Shown here in pieces: positions 24,601 to 37,865 of a stretch of 64,000 nt of DNA. Under the pieces are notes generated by a model. The model was not told the DNA's origin. It was given only the letters and a program-made list of their open reading frames with translations, and ran no database searches. Each line of letters opens with the position of its first letter. Positions within the stretch are counted from its first letter, which is position 1. This stretch comes from Taenia hydatigena (lineage: Eukaryota; Platyhelminthes; Cestoda; Cyclophyllidea; Taeniidae), in assembly GCA_036345935.2 (NCBI GenBank), contig JADWOT020000003.1:22338509-22402508 (forward strand), read 5' to 3'. A program made the position numbers and the translations under genes.

Positions 24601-24761
24601 GAGATACAGCTATTGATCTCTAGTCAAAATAACATGGTTGTGTGTTGAAGAGTAATTCCACCCCACAGCAGTTCACAACTTCCTTCTATAAAAATCGTGT
24701 GATCATTCTAATCCACTGTTAAATACTTGAAAAATGCGTTTCACTGGTAAAACATCTTCCA
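15700..24761. other. long duplicated spacer, unit 1
   Basis: Apart from the short exon remnant at 16660-16692 and a possible 28-nt segment near 16.75 kb (donor gtaagg), I found no convincing gene. All ORFs are under about 100 codons and without domains. CAGT/CAAT-type direct repeats occur near 16125-16180, and CCTG/CCTT runs near 23250-23285. The spacer recurs unchanged at about 28708-37769. It must contain the promoter and any 5' exons of kinase B, or these are absent. Confidence 0.4.
16660..16692 (-). pseudogene. degenerate second half of a signal-peptide exon, unit 1
   Basis: The minus strand reads ITKSGVETSKAGEKE and ends at a good donor, gtgagt. This aligns with the region just after the hydrophobic core of the intact copy (VTKTYPIAESEKPKTDEE) at 44557-44663 and of the broken copy at 47944-48070. 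Upstream the aligned frame meets a stop and has no hydrophobic run, so a signal peptide cannot be encoded without splicing. It is either a remnant or a short internal exon (33 nt, phase 1-1, after acceptor aagtcag). Confidence 0.35.
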
Positions 24762-24767
24762 TTTATT
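24762..24767 (-). promoter_or_regulatory. polyadenylation signal of kinase copy B
   Basis: Minus-strand AATAAA about 90 nt downstream of the in-frame TGA of kinase copy B, in a flank that is diverged from but alignable to that of copy A. Confidence 0.45.
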
Positions 24768-24857
24768 CTCTCACGGTGCACGGTAATGTTAAACACTTTT
24801 GCGTCAACCAGTAGCTGCCCAAAATGAGGCCTCTGCATTGAAAGAGGTAGACAAAAC

Positions 24858-27800
24858 TCACCCCTTTAAAGGCAATGGGGGTGGTCCAGCAGCAGGGATA
24901 CCAGAAATGGGACGCACGGACTGTCCATGCAGATAGCGATCGATTTCGGCGAATGAGGGTCGCGATGAAGGCTCCAACTGCCAACACTTATTCATGAGTT
25001 CTTTCATTCTGGAGGGTGTGTCACCTGGTGGGCCCAAACGATGACCACCGCAAAGGTGAGTCAGCAGCTCCCGACTCGGCACCTCACTGTATGGTAGACT
25101 GCCAAGACTGTAGATCTCCCACATCACCACACCGAAGGACCATACATCCGAGCGTAGTGTGAAGTTTGCTTCTTTCTCCAACACCTCGGGTGCTGTCCAT
25201 CGTGTTGATATGCGACCGAAGGTGAAGGTTGAGCCGTTAGGCCGACTCAGTCCGAAATCACCAATCTGTAGAAGTAGATGCGTCAAGTGAAGTAGCATTG
25301 CACTCGACGCTACTCGTGTGCCATGGAGTCCTGCCACATTGACATCTCTACAACAGTGCTCTCTCCTTTGCTTATGTCAAATGAGGTTCCGAAGTGCTCC
25401 ACCCATAACCGTCATGGGTCCTCTAGAGCTGTGTTTGTGTCGAAACTTGGAAACCGAATAACCTCACCTCCACCAATTCAGCGTCGTAGTGTGCTTAACC
25501 ACTGACCACTCTTCACCGAATCAATGGTCCGTGAAGGTGGGACGTCGAGAGTCGAAGAGCGACACATGTGAGGTGTGCGGAAGTGAGTATGGACTGATGT
25601 GAATTGTGGTGACAGATGGGACTATCCAAGTGGATGAATCTGTGACTACACAATGAAGATCTCAACTTGCACACATTTCCCTACCACTTGGGTTAACTGA
25701 GAATTTGTGGTGAAGACGTACCTTGATTTGATGGTTGTCAGTGAGAAGAATGTTGCGGGCTGCCAGATCACGATGCTGAATTCGTTTGGTCTCGAGAGCA
25801 CACATGCCACTGGTGATTTGTGACACAAACCCATGAAATTCCAGACGTCGTTTGTGATCTCTCTCCTCTCTCTCCCCTTCATTTTGCGCTCTCTTCTGAG
25901 CATTAGCGTGGAGGTAATCCAGCAAGGTGCCACCAGGCATGAATTCAGTCACCACGTAGAGGTACTCGTCATCCAAATACCATCCAATGAGAGTCAGCAG
26001 ATACTGCTTGTTGATGGTGAAGTCCTTGAGGAGGGCGCACATTACTACCACTTCCATGGCTCCGACGAGAGCGTATCTGGATGTCTGCTTGATTCGTTTC
26101 ACTGCCACCTTCATCCGCGTTTTCTTACCATCCACCTGTAAATATGCTCACATCGTATCACTGTTCAAGATGACGCCACCTCCTCTAATTGATCAAAAAC
26201 GCGGGTGTTTGAAATGTCAGATGATGTCCTCTAAATCCATACGGTGGCTAGTTGATATGGCATTCCTTCATGGAGTACCAGGCATCATCCATCTCCTTGC
26301 ATGCTAGGAGTCAAGGTGACAGGTGCTTATCGTGGTGGACGCATGCACTCATCAGTATGTGGTATTACAGCCGCAAGTATCTTCGCGTGCAAAAGTCTAT
26401 GGAGGATTTACTACTGCAGTGTGTTGATCAAGTGTTCCACCACGCAGCCATGCCATTGGAAAGCGTAGGCATTTCAGAGATGCCTACGTGCCAAGGCGAC
26501 TCTGATCACACAAATTCAACTATGACAGTGAACACCTGTCGAACCGTAAATGTAGACACAACGGCATGGTGAGATAATACGGAACACAACTGCTTTCATC
26601 AACACGGCACCCACACGTCGGCATTTGGCTTCACTGAATCCCTGTTGTGCGTTGGATTTACACCAAAACGCCTAATGAAGATTCACATCGAATGGTGCCA
26701 GCTACATGCTCAGTGCTGCAGACAATCATTAAACAGCCATGGGTGTACAAAATGTAGCAGTGACAAGCATAATTTCATTTGACATGACCCAAAATGTTAG
26801 CCTGTCTAAGCACTTGGAGGCACAAATCCACTACCGATTTACTGTCCAAAATGATCTTTCAAATCTACACTTATTAGAGCCTTCAATGCACGCAAATGCT
26901 CACGCTGCCCAAAAAGGCACTAATTTATACATGGGAAGGTGAACTGACACAGAGACCACCTGAATGAACTACCCAACAGCCCCATCGCCTCAGATGCTAT
27001 GGGAGGTAGTAGATTTGTGGAGGCAACTAAGGAAGGCGTTTGCGATCCTACTAGCAAGTGCCTTTCCTTCGCCTTCATTCCAAGGCATAATGTCAGCATC
27101 ATGCCTCTGCTAAGTTGAGGCGGCATCGTCGCAACGCGTTTGCAGGTACTAGTCAAATTGCCGCTCCTTCCTCTGCGATTGTGTGTGTGTGTGTGTGTGT
27201 GTTACAAAGATACTAGCAGCTGTTACGTTCAACAGAATTATTGACATACTCTTTGTTATTGTGACTGGCTGCTCCAGATGGACAGTGGTCATTAGCTTCT
27301 TCATTTATGGAGAGGCGGAATACACCCGCAAGCTTCCTTCTTTAGCCACTCTCACACCCCACATCCGCACATTCTTCGCAGTGCAGACAATGCACTCCAG
27401 TCATTACGAAATATTTCGAGGGCCAAATAGGCATGCCTTGCTCCGAACAGGCTAGTTATTCCATTAAAAGTCAGATCACCTCTAGCGTCAGCGCATTGAG
27501 GAGGGCTTAGTCTCATTAACAAAGATGGAGTCGGTAGAACTCATGTGTCAACAGTAACTTACCTCTTTTTCATAGGTTCTTCGTGTAACCTCACCAAATT
27601 CACCCTTTCCGATAACTTTAGCGTCTTCTTTCTTCATAAGTGGTGGGATTTCTTTGGAGCCTGCGAAATACTTCAGGTCCTCGCAGTAAATTAGTGAGGC
27701 GCATTTACGCTGCCTCGCCTCACCCACGTCACACTCCTATAGGGATTCACAAGCAGCGATCTACTACGATAGTCACAACCTTACCTTCCTCCGCACCTTC

Positions 27801-28041
27801 TCAATTAAATGTGAAAGCAATTTTCCCTTATAGGTATTGGCACCAATCTTGACCGTGTAGTGACCACTTATGGGGTAGGACTCTCCACGTGGACCTCTCT
27901 TCAGCAGGAGCTTCCCATCCTTCGTGGAGAAGAGGACCCAGCATTTACCGATGCCCTGCTCATCGTCGACGAAATCCTCTTCGTCCCCGTAGTAGGTCGG
28001 AGTCCATGCATTGTCAAGGTCTATTTTCAAATAGAGAGTGG
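24858..28041 (-). CDS. CSK-like tyrosine kinase, copy B (hybrid gene)
   Basis: The same four exons as copy A: 28041-27785, 27679-27563, 26135-25722 (138 codons) and 25265-24858, for 397 visible residues. The canonical catalytic loop HRDLAARN is present (GAT codon at 25767-25769), as are the P-loop IGKGEFGEV, AVK lysine, DFG and RWTAPE, so this copy should be competent. Compared with A it lacks three residues of the insert after LLDYL. Its tail ends early, at PPPLPLKG and TGA, because the A-type tail codons are replaced. The sequence over that stop, GGGGTGAGT, is also a good splice donor (exon end 24862), so an alternative C-terminus is possible. Private differences from both A and C include Phe and Tyr at FTINKQYLL. 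Exons to the right of about 26.04 kb are identical to A, and the left part resembles C. N-terminal exons are not identified. Confidence 0.85.
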
Positions 28042-28421
28042 CTTGAGGAAGTTCCAAAGCATGCACGCAACAAAGAAATGTCGATGTGAGGGGAGTTTGT
28101 AGGCGGCGTGCATCGGCGAAAAGAGTGGCACTTTATTTAAGAAAGCAGAAGTGTGTGCATGAAGCATCTGCTGTCTTGATAAAATTTTCACTACTAGCAT
28201 TAAGTGTACTTGTCAGATATGGAGGCGGAGTTTTAAGGGGTGGCTTTGCTTAGGTTGGTGAGAATTCGAGAAACAGTGACCCACATCTATCCGGTGGTCA
28301 CCTGTATCATCATCTTTCGCGTGCAATAATTGGGACACAAAAGAGAGCCAGCTAATTTCTTAGAATCCATGACAAGTTTATGCGCGTCCCTTTCAACGAC
28401 TTGACGATTGCACTCACTTTC

Positions 28422-28528
28422 TTATTCTCTTGGCAGGACAGTGGACGTATTCTCTGGTGCTACACTACTATCCAGTTTGTTAAGAAGAGTATTCGCAGAA
28501 CGGTCATCAACTTCTTTTTGACCTTCAT
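28422..28528 (-). CDS. terminal exon of secreted-peptide family member, unit 2
   Basis: Identical to the unit 1 exon at 15414-15520: acceptor gacacag, phase 1 entry, EGQKEVDDRSANTLLNKLDS, TAA stop. It lies about 380 nt 5' of the first visible exon of kinase B on the same strand. Because the unit is so recently duplicated, this copy gives no independent evidence of coding. Confidence 0.4.
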
Positions 28529-28642
28529 CTGTGTCAGAGAGATGGGCAATAATTGGTAGGCAAATAAATGTGTCATTTAATTTGTCAAATATCGAGCCAA
28601 ATATTTGTGAGATCTTTCAAAATGTTTAACCATTACGCTCAC

Positions 28643-28677
28643 TTGCATTTCGTCTTGGCGGTTTATCTGGTGCAGTC
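28643..28677 (-). CDS. 35-nt micro-exon of secreted-peptide family, unit 2
   Basis: Identical copy of the unit 1 micro-exon (TAPDKPPRRNA; acceptor cttcgag, donor gtgagc), in compatible phase with the terminal exon at 28422-28528. Confidence 0.38.
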
Positions 28678-28707
28678 CTCGAAGCCGCATTATTGTCCCT
28701 TTGTAAA

Positions 28708-31700
28708 GGAATAACATTGCTAACATTATTGCTGAATGCTATAACTAAAGTAAAATCCAACAGATGTAATTTAAGAAGGGAGGTAGTATTTGTTAAAGCA
28801 CACTTTTATGCACTGAACACAATTAATGTTGGGTGGTCACACCGCAAACTTGGGTCTTGTTGGCATCGTCTACCCTTCACCATCAAAACATCCTCGTGTT
28901 AGACCCGCGTTGGATCGTTGTGCTGGTGACGGCTGTAACTAACCGACAATCAATGGCAGTTGACTGACTAACAAATCGAATTGTCATGGACGGAAATTGT
29001 CTGTTGTTGATTGGTAAAGTCGTGATAAATCACAAAGGAAGAGATGTGAAGGTGCCGTCTTGCTTTAAGGCAAAGTAAGATGTGTTGATGCACGTACGAA
29101 AGTGAGCCAGTAGATTAAATGGCATCTCCTTTCCTGATCAGTCAACCAATCAGTCTGCCAGTCAGTCGATTAGTCAGTCAATCATCCCATCAAGAAGACA
29201 GTTAACCACTTTGCTCATATAGACACAATTTAGTCCTAACGGTTCAGGTGTGAGGAGATCGACTGTCGTTGAAAACTGTGACTAATCACCAGTGTTTTGC
29301 GGTTGTGTGCAAGCAGTGTAGCATTCAGTTCAGTGACGCATTTCAGCTGCCTACTCATCAGTAATGCTTGCAATTACCATCCAGAATATGTCTTTGGATT
29401 AAAAAACGGTGATGTAAAGTGGATGTATATACAGTTCTGTTTGAAGTGAAGGAAACTACTCGCGTCCCTGTGACAGTCCCTACGAGGCAAGACGTCTCCT
29501 TTTCACACACCGCGGTCAAATCGACATTCCATCAATAGGTAGAAAGTGAACAAGCAAATCACTAAACTTTAGCAAGAGCCCAATTCACGACGGAAGTGCT
29601 TCCTTTCTACAGTATGGTACAGTAACGGCGGATTATGGTGCATGAAGGTAATAAACTCGTAACTCACCTTCTTTCTCGCCAGCCTTTGACGTCTCCACTC
29701 CTGACTTCGTAATCAATCTATATTTGTGGGAGGTACTAGAGCCTTACCGTTGGGAACACCTCCTTCCATCGGCTTCTGCATCACGGTAATAGCAGAGTGC
29801 TCCTTCCAATTGCACTAGATGTGAGCCGAGCCACGCAAGCGTTACAGTGGTGCCACTAAAGACTGCTGTAAGTTGACTCGCTCACTTGTAACAGCCAATG
29901 AGGAGGCTCGGTTCTCGCCACACATTAACATACTGACAGTGGCAGCGCAGCTGTCGATGCCACGCCTCATTAGCCCTTAAGAAATCACTTTTTAACTTCA
30001 CATCTCATCTGCTGTCATGTGTGATAGGATTGTCAGTGGTCGTCTCTTCTCATTGTTCCATTGCACTTTTATCGCTATCGGCCATGTAATGCATCCGTCA
30101 ATCAGAGTGCCAGCAGAGAATGGCTTAACGTGTTAAGCACTCACAGTTAAAATGACTTGATATGTGCAGCACTTTCATTTTACAGGACCTGGCTCTTTTG
30201 GTTTGAAATGCTGACACCGTGAACCCTGATTCATCTGCGCACGAATCGTTCGCATGCTCGCTGAGTGATTAAGAAGATGGAGGGAAAAATGACTGAGCAA
30301 TTTGTTCACATCCAACTTTCTCGGAATTGAATGGGTCGCACTCTACTCTCAACAAAATGCAGTTGATAAAAAATAAGGTGCATTTCTTCAGTCAAGACGT
30401 GCGAACTTAACATTATAGAGCAGTAGTCAATCAGTTGGAGCTCGTATGAAAGAGGAGAGAGTTTAGTTACCTTAAGAAGACCTCGAAACTTGCTCTGGGA
30501 TCAAACTAGTGTTGACCCATCTACATCTAATTGTAAGAATAAAAAATGTCTCAGGCTGCAAGAAGAATAAAAGAACGTCCACCAACTTTATTGGGAGTGG
30601 CATTGATAATGAAGGTGGCAACCTATGCAATCCAATCACAGTCATGTGCAGTCCAATTTTGAAGTGTCATCCAAGTGGTTGAGTTTAAGGTCCTTCGTTT
30701 GCACAAAGGCCATTTCTGTACATCTGATCATCTCGGAGCCCACACGTGTCTTTTCTTAGCAATATTCCTTAAAGCACGAACATTTATTGTAACCTTTGAG
30801 ACCGAAAACTGATGCCCAGTGAGTTGAGGGTAACCGTATTTGGCAACACCCTCAAAATGTCTCGCTGTTTGTTTCCCTTCGTCACAAATTAGATGGCGGT
30901 GGCTCAAGTTACGCATGCACGCAAAGGAACTCATGTTATCGTCTCTATGTTAATGCACTTTGCAGTGAACATCACAAAGGTCATGAGCAGTTGGAGTTAG
31001 CCAAAGTGAGTTTGCAACCCGTCCAGTATGAACATGGACAAAATCCGTATATGAGTTGCCTACACAGGCATGTATTTACGCAAGGCATTGAAAACACCAA
31101 AACTCACTTGTAGACTAAGTGAACGAAAATCACTTCTATCACATCGCTATCTGAGATCCACCACAACTCCTCGCAGGATTGGAGGCAAAAGTGACTGATT
31201 TTACATCCCTTGAATGCGTAACATCGTAACTGCATTACAAGGATTAATATGTTATTAAGTGACGTCTGGACGCACCTGTTCAAATTACGAGCTCTTCGTG
31301 TGATGCAGTTGATTTTAGGAGTTCATGGGTGATAGGTTGTCATGGGGACTTAACCGCTGCTCGAAAAGACGGGGCATTGGAAGAGGGAAACATTAAGAGA
31401 TCGTATGAGCATTCCTTACACCAATGCGACACAAGTAACTGAAGTGTAGAGTTGAAAAGCTTACCCCCGACTATTTCAGCAAACAGCGCCAACAACCTTG
31501 CTAACATCGCTATAGGCCGTCGAAAGCAGAGATAGTTGGTGGCTGTCGTTAGTATAAGGGCTTAGAAGACAAAATGAAAGAGCGCATTGACTTACTCATG
31601 CCTCATTGAGAAATGCGGAGTGATGTGGATGGAAGATGACACCATTCTGCTCCTAGATCGTTTTGATCTGCTTAACTTCTGACTTAGACGGACCTCAATC

Positions 31701-34700
31701 CAAGCAAAGTTATCTTGGGACGTTTGAAGATTCAAGCACTGGCCAGAGAGATTCGCAGTAGCGAAATTCGACGCATGGGAAATGTAAACAGACACACCCA
31801 TGCTGTACGATTTTCCATGTGCACGAGTCCGAACCCACGACTTGCTTTGCAATCAACCCTACTTTCTCCATCCCAGATTAATGTGGTCAGACACACCTCC
31901 CCAAAATAAAACAAACGGCTTCGTGGTGTTTCCCATGTACGACTGTATTTATTCCTCCCACTCATTACTTTGCAACATTGCAAGCATATTTGTACGTTAC
32001 AGTGACTTCTTGATCTCTGCAAAGGACACTCAAAGAGACGAGGTTTCGCATGGAACAGTCAAGGGAGATTGGCAGAGTTTCGCTTCTAAAATGGTGTAAC
32101 CTACATCTCCAAATTCTATTAAATATTTACCTACACAATGGACTGAGCTTTGGTTCCATTTGCGTGTGGTATGGATGGTCTTGAGTTTAAACTGCATAGC
32201 AGTAGGCGTTGAAGGGCGGTTGCCTTCTTTTCTCGACATGTATGAGTGTGCACAGACACGAAGTGCACGTGCCAACCTGTCACTCAGGGACTAGAAACCG
32301 ACGGACCTGACTGCATGGCTGAGTGTGCTACTGAGCCAAATGAATGTCTTTGGAGTTTTTCTCAATTAGCTAAGAGAATGGGAACAAATGCATTTATCTG
32401 GCTGTTTAGACATCACCAAAAGAAGCAGGACTGATTTTGCTACAAGTAATGAGTAGTTAGAACGCGTAACTCTGTAACATTTGAAGCTGTCCACAAAATA
32501 ACACCTACAGTAGAAACATCTTCTAATTAGTCAATTGTTCGACCCACGGCCCTCCGTCTGCATTGGCCAGTCTTCATTCTACCACTTCAAATAAAACAAA
32601 TCCCCTACACAGAATGCAGTGCCTAAGCAAAAGTCATTCGGCGATTTTGGACTCATTTTTGCCTTCTCAGATGCCACCATGACACATTTTTGAAGTCGGT
32701 AGTAATCATACCTCGACCCAAAATAGGCCAAGCTCAACGGATTGTACGTATGACTGTGGAAGCATGACAATTTTGTTCATGCCATGCAGATTCAACTTAA
32801 ACTCGCGGGGGATTCGAGTGATTGCACATGCGGAGAGACGAAGTTTGCAATGCAGAAGAGGGTTGCGCAAAGGTCTGTTTTGATTACAGTACTCATCTAT
32901 TAAACTACGGAATGTGCTGAACAAGGATGAAGTAGCGCCAAACAATAACCTATAATATTTAATAAATGTTCGGACTGTCAAAATTAGCACAATTTCTATA
33001 AAAAAGCAAAAGTGAGGGCAAAAATCATGCGCCGATTAGGAAAGTGTGCACTTTGCACAATAAAGACATGTCATTGTTCCCTCCGATTTCCGGGCCGAGA
33101 ATGAACCTCAAGTGTGCCATTAAACCCTTCATTTTCACTCTTTACTCACCTTCGAAACATTTATTTAGTGGCTGTTATTTACACGATTCTAAATTGTAAG
33201 CCCTGATGCACACCTCGTATTTCATTGTCAGTGGTGAGCAGAATCGCGGTTTGGGAGGTGCGAAATGCTTAACTGCGTACAGCACTGTGCACAGCACTGC
33301 CAACTTTAGTTTCGACTAAAGCTGCGGCCATAAAGAGGCTGAAGGTGGTCGCGCAAGCTAAAATTTGAATCAGATGGCAGTGAATACCACCGGATGACTT
33401 CACACCCAATTCTATGGGGTACTTAAAGTAGCTAAAGTAATTACCTAAATACGGCTTCAAATAGGCTATTTACAAGAGTGTTCTTTTCTTTGTTATGACA
33501 ATTAATGTACAAGCAAGTCTCAGTGTTTACTTATTTAGCAATGTTTGGTTGCTCATTGCGTGGCAATGTCGTTTACCACATAAAGTCGCAAAAATAATAT
33601 ATGTCGAAATCCACCCAAATGGTATTTCAAAGTTCCCATTTATAAATTTTGAATTCGTAATGTGGTTGCTGAGCATTCATCCAAGTAGACGCATTTGAGA
33701 TAAATTGACCCATTTCTCCGCTTGCACTACTTCCGATTTCACATTTGCAATGTTCACAACGTTTCGCCTTTCCTTCGACTGCATAACGGTTCCGTAAATA
33801 ATGACCTCCATCTGAAGTCTATGTAGCGTAGAATCTTTGGCTAGGGACCCTATAAAGTCAAGATTATGCGTGAATCGTGAATGTTAGAGAAACCAAAAGC
33901 CCCTATTCCCTTGGAAATATAAGCAGCACACATGCCTACCGCCTTGGATGACTGCCCAACTTGCATATTCCCTCATCTTAGAGTTGGCCTCCGATGGCGA
34001 CTATTCCCTCGTTGATCTAAATGCAATGCACAAATAAAACTTCCAAATCATTACTTTTCACTTCCCATCGATGCCTGGAAAATGCCTGTCAAATGGATAA
34101 GTGCAAAATAGAGGGTCGCAAAGATATTAGAGAACAATGCTCGCAATGCTAATAAACCTTGTTTTATTCTCAACACGTGGCAAATATTCATTTTGCTGTG
34201 CATGAGTCGACTTGAGCTTTAATGTCATTCACAGGATGTTCGCTTTCACTCTTATGATTGTGTGTTCCTTGATTGGAGTGGTGGAAAGCGCGGCGCCACC
34301 TACTCACCAGCCAAATCTCTCTTTCGCAAATGGCACTTCTTTAAACTCCAGTTGAACAGCATAATGTCTACATGACATTTGCAAATCGCGTGTTCACAGA
34401 CAATGTGTCAGACTGTGGAAGTGGGATAAAAGCGATGCCTAACGTCCGGTGTGTCGCTTGCATGCGTAAACAGATTGTCGGTGAATTGGCGCTTGTGGCC
34501 AACATTCTTTAGTTCAGTGGGTTGTCATCAATTTGGCGTTAAATAGTTCGCAAATGAAATTCCAAATGACAAGTTCCGCCAACATTACTGCGATAAGCTC
34601 CCCTAAAAGTAGTTGTTTATGCTAATTTTGGTGTCAAAACTTGGGTGTGTAGTTAATGTGATCAGTTCATATTTGGTATGGCGATTAGCAAGGCTGTTTG

Positions 34701-37700
34701 GTAGTTGGTCGACATGGAGTGCAGTCTCACTGCCAACACGCACAGCCTTGCAATTTCGGTTGCCCATATCATTCACACGTATTCGCAATGCTTGAGATGG
34801 AGAGCTTACGATGCATTGCTTCAATCCAGTGCCCACAAATTCACCTAGTTATCCCATCCAGAACTGGACTCGTTGCATTCTACTAAAGTAGAACAAATGG
34901 CAAAATAAGCGGCGGCGAACCAAGAAATCTAATTTGCAGATTGCATAAACTAGTATAGCACAATGTGCGATATGGGCGGATTTTTGTGCCACTTGACTGA
35001 AATACCAACACTCGGAATTTGGCGCGCACTTGATAACAGCTTTGCTACAGTCGATGCTTTCAGTCTCAAACATCAAACAGGCAGCACTATTCAAATGGAA
35101 CAAAGGTGTCATCATTTAGTGAAATCAGTGGTAGAAAAACACATTCTTGCTAATTGCAAGTCACTTTGATAGGGACGGGAGGTTTTCGTAAAATATTACT
35201 GATTTGTTGTTGGTCACTTTTACCGTCTGCATTCGAATGCAACCTAAAGTCGTTGGATTCATGTTGTTTTCACCACTTATGCACAGAAGCATTGTTCTAA
35301 CTTACTAACTACAATTTTCAACATAATGCTGCGATTCATACGTGTATTTGGACACGTTAGACACGAAGTGACTTGACACGTTCAAGCTACTCAACTGATT
35401 CCAACGCCAGGTAGACAATGTGCTGTTAGTCGCCAGTTCATTGTTGACCTAGCAAAGCAGGTATTCAAGTGGCACCAACGCAAGCATTCGGCGAACTGAA
35501 TACTCCGGTGTTTTCTCAAAATGCAATCACTTTCAGGGCGAAATTCGTCAGGACATAGGAAGACTTGCAAGTAGCATGTGACAATGCTTTGATAAAGGGA
35601 CGTAAAACAGTTGGTGCAAGATGCGTAAATCAGCTTTTACTTAGGAGCAGTCATTATTTTCCACTCTATATAACAACTAGGGTAAAAAAAGAGACTTTCC
35701 AAGATTGCATTGTAATTTAATAATTGACTGGCAGTTCAGAGCTTAGTACAGCATATTTACGTTGCGTTGTGACTGACGCTGGATTGGGACTGGGTTCGGA
35801 TTTCCTTTTGGACGATTTGCTGGGATGTGTGGCTATTTTGAAATCATTTTCCAGTGTGGTCCCAAACCGACGACACACTTACCGAGGCTGCCTCGTCCAC
35901 TCCAATTTGCGTGTCGTTTGCCGCAGTCAACTCGGGCTTATTACGCTGCTTTGCAGTTCTGCATTCTTGGTATCTTTGCGTTCCCCCACTGTGGGTGTTT
36001 GACTAATGCACATTGATTGAACATGCTTTTCAAGCAAACTATTTGCACCTTTAATCCACTACAGTTTGCTACTCCTCCATTCACTAAATGACTAACAGCA
36101 AGTATGATGGTTTTCATTCAAGTGGTGCGTTCGTAATCTGCTCGACCAAGGCAACTTTAACATCGAGAGCGTGGAAAGTGTTCCATCCCATCCACACATT
36201 ACTACATTCAGTGCAGCATACGGTGCTTTTGCTTCAGCGTAAGTTCTCGTCCTTCCCTTTTTCTTCCTGCCTGCTTGCCTGCCTTCCTGTCCTCCGTGCA
36301 GTGAAGCAGGCCACGTACTTCACGTTCGTACACCTTTCATAACAACGTGTGACACTTTTTACCACAATGTCATGTATGCATTGTAATTTCGGCAGCATCA
36401 TGTTGTTCAGTGTCGAAGCACTTATAATGTTTGTGGGTGTACATCACTTTATGGACAAGAAGTTGTTTACTTGCAATGAATGCATAAATCTCTACAAGAA
36501 AGAAGCCTGCATAAGACATAAATTAGTGAGGTGAGCGAAAGAGCAATGTTTTATATGAATTGAGCCAACATCATTGCACAGTAATTAATGCATCGCCGAG
36601 AGGACAAGGAATGATGCTATATTTGTGAAGATGTGGAGGACAGTAGGGTCAACGCTCCAAATATTTAGCAAGCCATGTCAAGAGAGGGACTGCTGACTCT
36701 TTTATCTACACAAACTACTTGCCACTTGCTGGTGCTATTTCGCACTAATAATTTCGGCTAGGGGAAGGAGAGCATTCACGTTATGTATTTATACAAAAGT
36801 TCATTGAGCTGCCGTGAATGTATCAAATGTTTATTAACCAAGGGAAACATTCCAAGGCTAGCCATGTGAATGGGATGTTGTCTGCATTGATCTATGCTTT
36901 GTGAAATCAGGTACATCTCCGTCAGCAAAATATTCAAAGCACCTGTGATCTAGAGACAGAGGAACCATTTCAAGGCTTCAGTGCAGAGAGGATCAAAAAT
37001 CCTACCATAATTATATCCCAGTTTGTGCTGCAACGGACAGGAGTCTGTTCTATTAATCATTTGCATCGAACGCATTTCCACAGACTTGGTTCAAAAGACA
37101 AAGCAGCCAATAGCGTAGATAGTAGCAAACCACCTCAAACAGGCACCAAGTCGTTCAATAGCTTTAGGCGTTTATGAATGCAATGTGCAAATGCTGTGTT
37201 GGTTAGCACTGGCTCCTCGCAGTTCCATGAAGGTAAGTGAGCCTATTAATCAACAATAGTGTTGATCACCTTTGATATTCAAATGGAGCTTGTGTTCCTT
37301 AGTCATTTGGGCGAAAGGCTGTTTGGATGTCAACAAAGCGGGAGGACAGCGGTGCGAAACACCACGAATCGGAGGTGCACGAGAGACAGCAATGTCTAAC
37401 TAATGTGGAACTGTGTTTACAAACAAGCCAAAATATGAAGAGAAAGAAGAAGGAGAAGCAAAAGCATCGACTAAGCACAATTCAAAGATTCCTCTCCAAC
37501 ATTTCAATTGGAACTCTGTGGTGTTGATGCTCACGCACTCACAATAGTTGTACTGGGAACAATTTGCGAAGATTATTTTCCTACTTCTTTTTATTATTCA
37601 CTTACACAGAGATACAGCTATTGATCTCTAGTCAAAATAACATGGTTGTGTGTTGAAGAGTAATTCCACCCCACAGCAGTTCACAACTTCCTTCTATAAA

Positions 37701-37769
37701 AATCGTGTGATCATTCTAATCCACTGTTAAATACTTGAAAAATGCGTTTCACTGGTAAAACATCTTCCA
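28708..37769. other. long duplicated spacer, unit 2
   Basis: A copy of the unit 1 spacer in which I saw no changes. No gene is supported other than the signal-exon remnant at 29668-29700. Confidence 0.45.
29668..29700 (-). pseudogene. degenerate signal-peptide exon remnant, unit 2
   Basis: Identical copy of the remnant at 16660-16692 (ITKSGVETSKAGEKE before donor gtgagt, no hydrophobic core upstream). Confidence 0.33.
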
Positions 37770-37775
37770 TTTATT
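37770..37775 (-). promoter_or_regulatory. polyadenylation signal of kinase copy C
   Basis: Minus-strand AATAAA about 90 nt beyond the TGA of kinase copy C, identical in context to copy B. Confidence 0.45.
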
Positions 37776-37865
37776 CTCTCACGGTGCACGGTAATGTTAA
37801 ACACTTTTGCGTCAACCAGTAGCTGCCCAAAATGAGGCCTCTGCATTGAAAGAGGTAGACAAAAC

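Larger units (their letters stand above)
11854..24870. repeat. tandem segmental duplication, unit 1 (13,017 bp)
   Basis: Unit 1 aligns base for base with the next unit at an offset of 13,017 bp up to about 12.9 kb, and of 13,008 bp beyond. The change is caused by about 9 bp of extra sequence in the kinase exon of this unit. From about 13.03 kb to the end I found no difference from unit 2 in the stretches compared, including the length of a TG microsatellite. The first 1.2 kb carries scattered substitutions. The unit boundary is set where kinase homology to copies B and C becomes strong; its true edges are arbitrary in a tandem array. Confidence 0.95.
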
